From Saccharomycopsis fibuligera x Saccharomycopsis cf. fibuligera (lineage: Eukaryota; Ascomycota; Saccharomycetes; Ascoideales; Saccharomycopsidaceae), in contig CP012811.1 in the NCBI GenBank assembly GCA_001936135.1, positions 2,294,001 to 2,358,000 of the forward strand: DNA of 64,000 nt, written 5' to 3'. The notes beneath the pieces were generated by a model. It searched no databases. It was not told the origin of the DNA and saw only the letters and a list, made by a program, of their open reading frames with translations. Below, piece after piece: positions 61,501 to 64,000 of the stretch. Position numbers and translations under genes: made by a program. Position 1 is the stretch's first letter, and each line of letters starts with the position of its first letter.

Positions 61501-61889
61501 TTATCAGCAGAAGCTCTAATAGGCATACCAGTACAGTGGAAACCCAATGGGAACAAAGCGCGCTTTGGTGGTTGACCTGGTTTGAAGTTCATTCTTTCAA
61601 AGCCAGTGGCGAACTCAGCCTTAGATAAAGTGAAACCATGTCCAATGTGCAAAACACCATTCATGTATGGGTAGGCAATGGAAACAAAGTATTTTGGATT
61701 CTTTTCACGGAGGGTTTCACCGCTAACTTCGCCATCGACTTCTTCAATAGATGGGGCATCTAATTCAAAAGCCTTCTCATCTTTCCAAACTTTTTGATAT
61801 TTTTTTTCAATGGCAATCAAGGTATCTCTCTTGGTGGTGTTTTCAAGCACTAAAGGCTTACCTTTCTCAGGTTGAGTAGGAGCGACCAT
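58548..61889 (-). CDS. CDC60: Cytosolic leucyl-tRNA synthetase
   Basis: The 1113-residue protein is a eukaryotic-type class Ia LeuRS. HIGH is at residues 81-84 and KMSKS at 745-749; the editing-domain pieces (ALFPLGFHCTGMPIRAS, VFLVAATLRPETMYGQT, KGTGVVTCVPTDSPAD) and the anticodon/C-terminal region are complete. It charges tRNA-Leu in the cytosol. Length is near the S. cerevisiae Cdc60 (1090). I find no in-frame CTG codon in the whole gene; Leu is mainly TTG. In CTG-Ser yeasts this enzyme can also weakly leucylate the CUG-reading tRNA-Ser, so this avoidance is notable. A Glu/Lys-rich insert sits at about 135-165. High confidence. Confidence 0.97.
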   Translation of the reverse strand: MVAPTQPEKGKPLVLENTTKRDTLIAIEKKYQKVWKDEKAFELDAPSIEEVDGEVSGETLREKNPKYFVSIAYPYMNGVLHIGHGFTLSKAEFATGFERMNFKPGQPPKRALFPLGFHCTGMPIRASADKIARELEEFGPNFEKYFQEEQEEEEETKKPAEKSDDVSKFKTKKSKAAAKQGKGKYQFQIMQQTGIPLEEIPKFADPNYWLYYFPPLCESDSTSFGLRVDWRRSMITTDVNPYYDSFVRWQITKLKDLGRIKFGERYTIYSEKDGQACMDHDRQSGEGVGPQEYTAIKIHLDEINEKVGEVFKKNNFDASGKKVFLVAATLRPETMYGQTCCFVSPHIDYGLFDAGNNEYYITTERAFKNMSYQKLTPKRGFHEPVLIINGQALVGSKITAPLAVNKNLRVLPMDTILPSKGTGVVTCVPTDSPADYITQKDLINKSEFYGIEKSWIDHTELVPIIETEKYGNIVAEAVCKELKIQSPKDAVQLAKAKEAAYKAGHFTGVMIYGKYKGTKVDVAKQKVKADMVAAGQAFVYNEPESVVISRSNDECVVSLEDQWYIDYGEQNWKERALEALRLMNTFSPEVANAFEGVLDWLKNWAVTRSYGLGSRLPWDEQYLVESLSDSTIYQSYYTVSHLLHSDYYGKEKGILDIKPEEVTPEVWEYIFLRRENINTTIPKEKLQKLRREFEYFYPLDISISGKDLIPNHLTFYIYTNVAIFPKKFWPAGIRANGHLMLNNAKMSKSTGNFFTLKQVAEKFGADAARIALADSGDTFEDANFDEQNASAAILRLHTFKEWSEDVVSRLGELRTNPVEENFFDLAFENEMNALTEEAYKSYSDTNYKFALKAALFDFQLARDYYVDVCGGVKNVHRDLILRYIKEQALLLAPVAPHIAEYIIREVLGNKDTSVHSTPFPRATKPVSQAITDALEYVRDLSRSIRESELNSLKVKKGKNVKNLDIAKPVKLSLYVASSFPEWQDKYIELVRELFEAQTLNDNKVLKTKVEPKEMKRVMPFISLVKARLTKEKPEVVFNRKLNFDELDVIKKALAVLKKSTAKVTVADIEVITFDSGAEVGKNVTTGEEVALPKVKTIDSAVPGQPGIVIVNIE

Positions 61890-63080
61890 TCTGTACTCTA
61901 TTGATTTATTAGTTGCGAGAATGACAATCTATTGTGGGTTTGTGCTGGCTTTCAAGTGAGTAATTTCCACTCATCTATCTTTCTGCCTTGGGCTTTTTTT
62001 TTTTTTTTCAATTTTCTAAATTTTTTTTTCCGTCCTCCTGAATTTTCTCCGGTGCTGCACTGAGACTGCGGAAATCAACTATCCGTCATGGAAATCCGGC
62101 GCACATCACCCGACAAGCCTCAGTTGTACAAGCGAATAATCTGAGATAGTTGATTCATCTCATTTAGGAAGCTTCCTTTACTAACAAACAAACAAACAAA
62201 CGAACAATATTATGACCAACATTTATGTCTTTGTTTCACTATCCACTGTATAGTTAGCAACAGTTGATTCCAAGAATTTAAAATCCAGATAATTTGCCAT
62301 CTATATGTTCATCCATAGACTCCTTATAAGGAGGCCGATACCGGCGAATGGCCGGAAGTTTCAAAGTCACGTTACAACGTTTCGTGACCATCCACAGTGC
62401 ATGAGTATGCAACCAGCACCCAACATGCAACGACAACCAATATTGACTATATAGTCAGACTCAGAAGCAAAGAGCTGGACATAAAAGTGCATGAAGGCTC
62501 TTTTTAAGAAACGTACTTGCGACATGTGTTGTTTTGACCAATTTTGAAGATCATGCCCAATACCGAAAATTGTTCGTGGTCCTGCGGCATTCTATGTAAT
62601 TTTACAATGTTATGTTTTGGTTCATGAAGATTCGAAAGCAGCAATTTACCACAAAAACTGCAGGACAAGGGTTGTTGTGTGCTCAATACTTTGTAAACTG
62701 ATTGTTCGTAAATTATGTTCCATAGCCCAAATTTACAAATATAGTGCTCTGTGTATAAACATCAATTTTACTTCTATTTGGTATGCGAATATATATATAT
62801 ATATATTCGCATGCTTTTGTCAGTATTTGAAATTCTAAGAGAAAGCGACAAATTAAAATCAACAACAAAAAGTGAACAAGCAAATAAAGGAAAAATAATA
62901 CAATAAAGTGAAACAAAAACTAAGCAAATACAAAAAAAGCGTAGGAATAAAGACAGCGCAATGTAGACGTGAAGAGATCAAACTTTCCACCCGGAAATAT
63001 TTATTGATTATTTTCCACGTCTTTTCTGAAAGCCTCGTCAAGCGGCTCTTCATTTTCTTTTTTCTCTTTTTCTTCATCTT
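61890..63080. promoter_or_regulatory. CDC60 promoter and MFS gene 3' region
   Basis: 1.2 kb. CAAA repeats lie at 62183-62203, a GC-rich CCGATACCGGCGAATGGCCGG at 62336-62356 with CGG/CCG triplets suited to zinc-cluster factors, and the 30-bp perfect palindrome at 62784-62813 listed separately. No gene seen. Confidence 0.45.
62784..62813. repeat. 30-bp perfect palindrome with AT core
   Basis: ATGCGAA, an (AT)-type core of 16 bp and TTCGCAT make a perfect inverted repeat able to extrude as a cruciform. It lies about 270 bp past the 3' end of the minus-strand transporter gene. Confidence 0.9.
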
Positions 63081-64000
63081 CTAATTTTTTTTCTTATCAG
63101 TGTTTTTCACTAAAAACATCATCACAAAAAATGTAGCCTGGGCAGCCACCACCAAGTACATAACGTTCTGGAAACGCTTATACAAGTCGTAACGGGCCTG
63201 GTGATCACTCTTGTCAATGTCTGTCTTTCCAAGCATTGTAGCGATGATGGCACTGGCAATACACACACCGACTTGGGCAGCAGTTTGGAAAATGCCGGTC
63301 ACCAAGCCATGGTAATGAGCCGGGGTTTGGCCCATGATAGTGTTAACATATACCATAAAGTACAAATTGCAAGCGTAACCGGCAATGAAAAGAGCAGCAA
63401 AATGGAATTTCCAATACTCGTTAGTGACACGGTAATCGAGTCTGGATAACCATACGGCACTGCCAACGGACAAGAAACCAGAGAAGTAAAGAGCATTTTT
63501 GGATCCAATGCGATGCACGTAGGATTCACGGTAGATCAAAGAGTTAAAGACAAGGCCTGCAGTATGTGGAAGAAGCTTAACAGCAGCCATGATCGGCTTT
63601 TCAAAGATAACGTACTCGTAGTATTGATTTAATGTAGCGGTGATACCAATAAAGGAAAAGAAAAGCCAGAAAAATCCAAGCAATAATGGAAAGAAATTGA
63701 CAATTTTGAAGATCTCTACTGGGAATAGCAAGTCCATATCAAGACGCCAATCACTTTTCTGTTCCAACTGATGCTCGTTAACCGAGTTTGAGGCAATATC
63801 TTCGTTTTTGGTATTGACTGCTTGATTTTCATCAATCTTGGCAATCGAGGTCGTGACAGCGGAATTGATATTCTGACTATTTGCAGATTCTCCAATAATT
63901 GGAACTGGTGCTCTATTAGCATGCAATTTTTTGTACTTTCTTAAATACACATCTTCAAAGAGAAGAATCAGTACTAATAAAAGAAATCCCACAGGAATAG
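63081..64000 (-). CDS. MFS transporter, 3' part only
   Basis: The frame runs off the right edge, so the N-terminal half is missing. The visible 306 residues hold a membrane segment, a hydrophilic loop of about 80 residues, and at least six more helices, including WLFFSFIGITATLNQYYEYV, ALYFSGFLSVGSAVWLSRL and the helix-11/12 part HYHGLVTGIFQTAAQVGVC. That last block, with GQTPAHYHGLVTGIFQTAAQ, resembles the late TM motif of drug:H+ antiporter (DHA2, Atr1/Sge1-like) transporters. The substrate is unknown. The protein ends in a short Lys-rich tail. Confidence 0.7.
   Translation of the reverse strand, partial: IPVGFLLLVLILLFEDVYLRKYKKLHANRAPVPIIGESANSQNINSAVTTSIAKIDENQAVNTKNEDIASNSVNEHQLEQKSDWRLDMDLLFPVEIFKIVNFFPLLLGFFWLFFSFIGITATLNQYYEYVIFEKPIMAAVKLLPHTAGLVFNSLIYRESYVHRIGSKNALYFSGFLSVGSAVWLSRLDYRVTNEYWKFHFAALFIAGYACNLYFMVYVNTIMGQTPAHYHGLVTGIFQTAAQVGVCIASAIIATMLGKTDIDKSDHQARYDLYKRFQNVMYLVVAAQATFFVMMFLVKNTDKKKN

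Noticed and set aside
1-64000. Search for CRISPR arrays, LTRs, other tRNAs and rRNA
   Set aside because: No regularly spaced repeats, no paired long terminal repeats and no further tRNA B-box with a cloverleaf were seen by eye.

Overview
The window is AT-rich nuclear DNA from a budding yeast. The genes are mostly intronless with fungal homologues (VTS1, GNT1, LTE1, ASR1, RDS3, MRPL51, HSP12, GAT1, SCP1, FAA2, NVJ2, CDC60). The few introns have yeast-type signals, including a perfect TACTAAC in the alcohol dehydrogenase intron. An NDUFAF3-type complex I assembly factor, a JLP1-like dioxygenase, Asn/Ser-rich regulators, rare CTG codons and a LINE fragment argue for the CTG-Ser (Candida/Lodderomyces) clade rather than Saccharomyces. 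That placement is an inference; no tRNA-Ser(CAG) gene lies in the window and the species cannot be fixed from it.

Layout. 0-11 kb: VTS1 (+), GNT1 (-) and the large RasGEF LTE1 (+). 11-18 kb: an aldo-keto reductase (+), an unrecognised Ser-rich protein (-), ASR1-like RING/PHD protein (-) and spliced RDS3 (+). 18-28 kb: MRPL51 (-) back to back with an Rsc7/Swp82-family chromatin subunit (+), then HSP12 (+), a 2.8-kb gap and the GATA factor GAT1 (+). 28-35.5 kb: a spliced SVL3/PAM1-like gene (-), an NDUFAF3-like mitochondrial protein (+), SCP1 (-) and a quinate/sugar permease (-). 35.5-43 kb: two gaps of about 2.5 kb around peroxisomal FAA2 (-); the second holds a decayed Zn(II)2Cys6 motif. 43-49 kb: a TauD/JLP1-type dioxygenase (+) convergent with a Dal5-family permease (-), then a spliced zinc alcohol dehydrogenase (+). 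50-51 kb: tRNA-Asp(GTC) (-) and a 5'-truncated LINE fragment (+). 52-64 kb: NVJ2 (+), a p24 cargo receptor (+), an unrecognised gene (+), CDC60 (-) and the 3' part of a major facilitator gene (-) that leaves the window.

The genes form an ordinary eukaryotic gene string, not operons. Local groupings that may matter are the dioxygenase/permease pair (possible sulfonate use), the divergent pairs ASR1/RDS3, MRPL51/Rsc7-like and SVL3-like/NDUFAF3-like, and short runs that match S. cerevisiae gene order (YPR09x-YPR100, YFL014-YFL049). I found no convincing new multi-gene system. The least expected items are the zinc-cluster relic at about 40.8 kb, the LINE tail with a still-open frame and a 3' hairpin next to tRNA-Asp, and the complete absence of CTG codons from CDC60.
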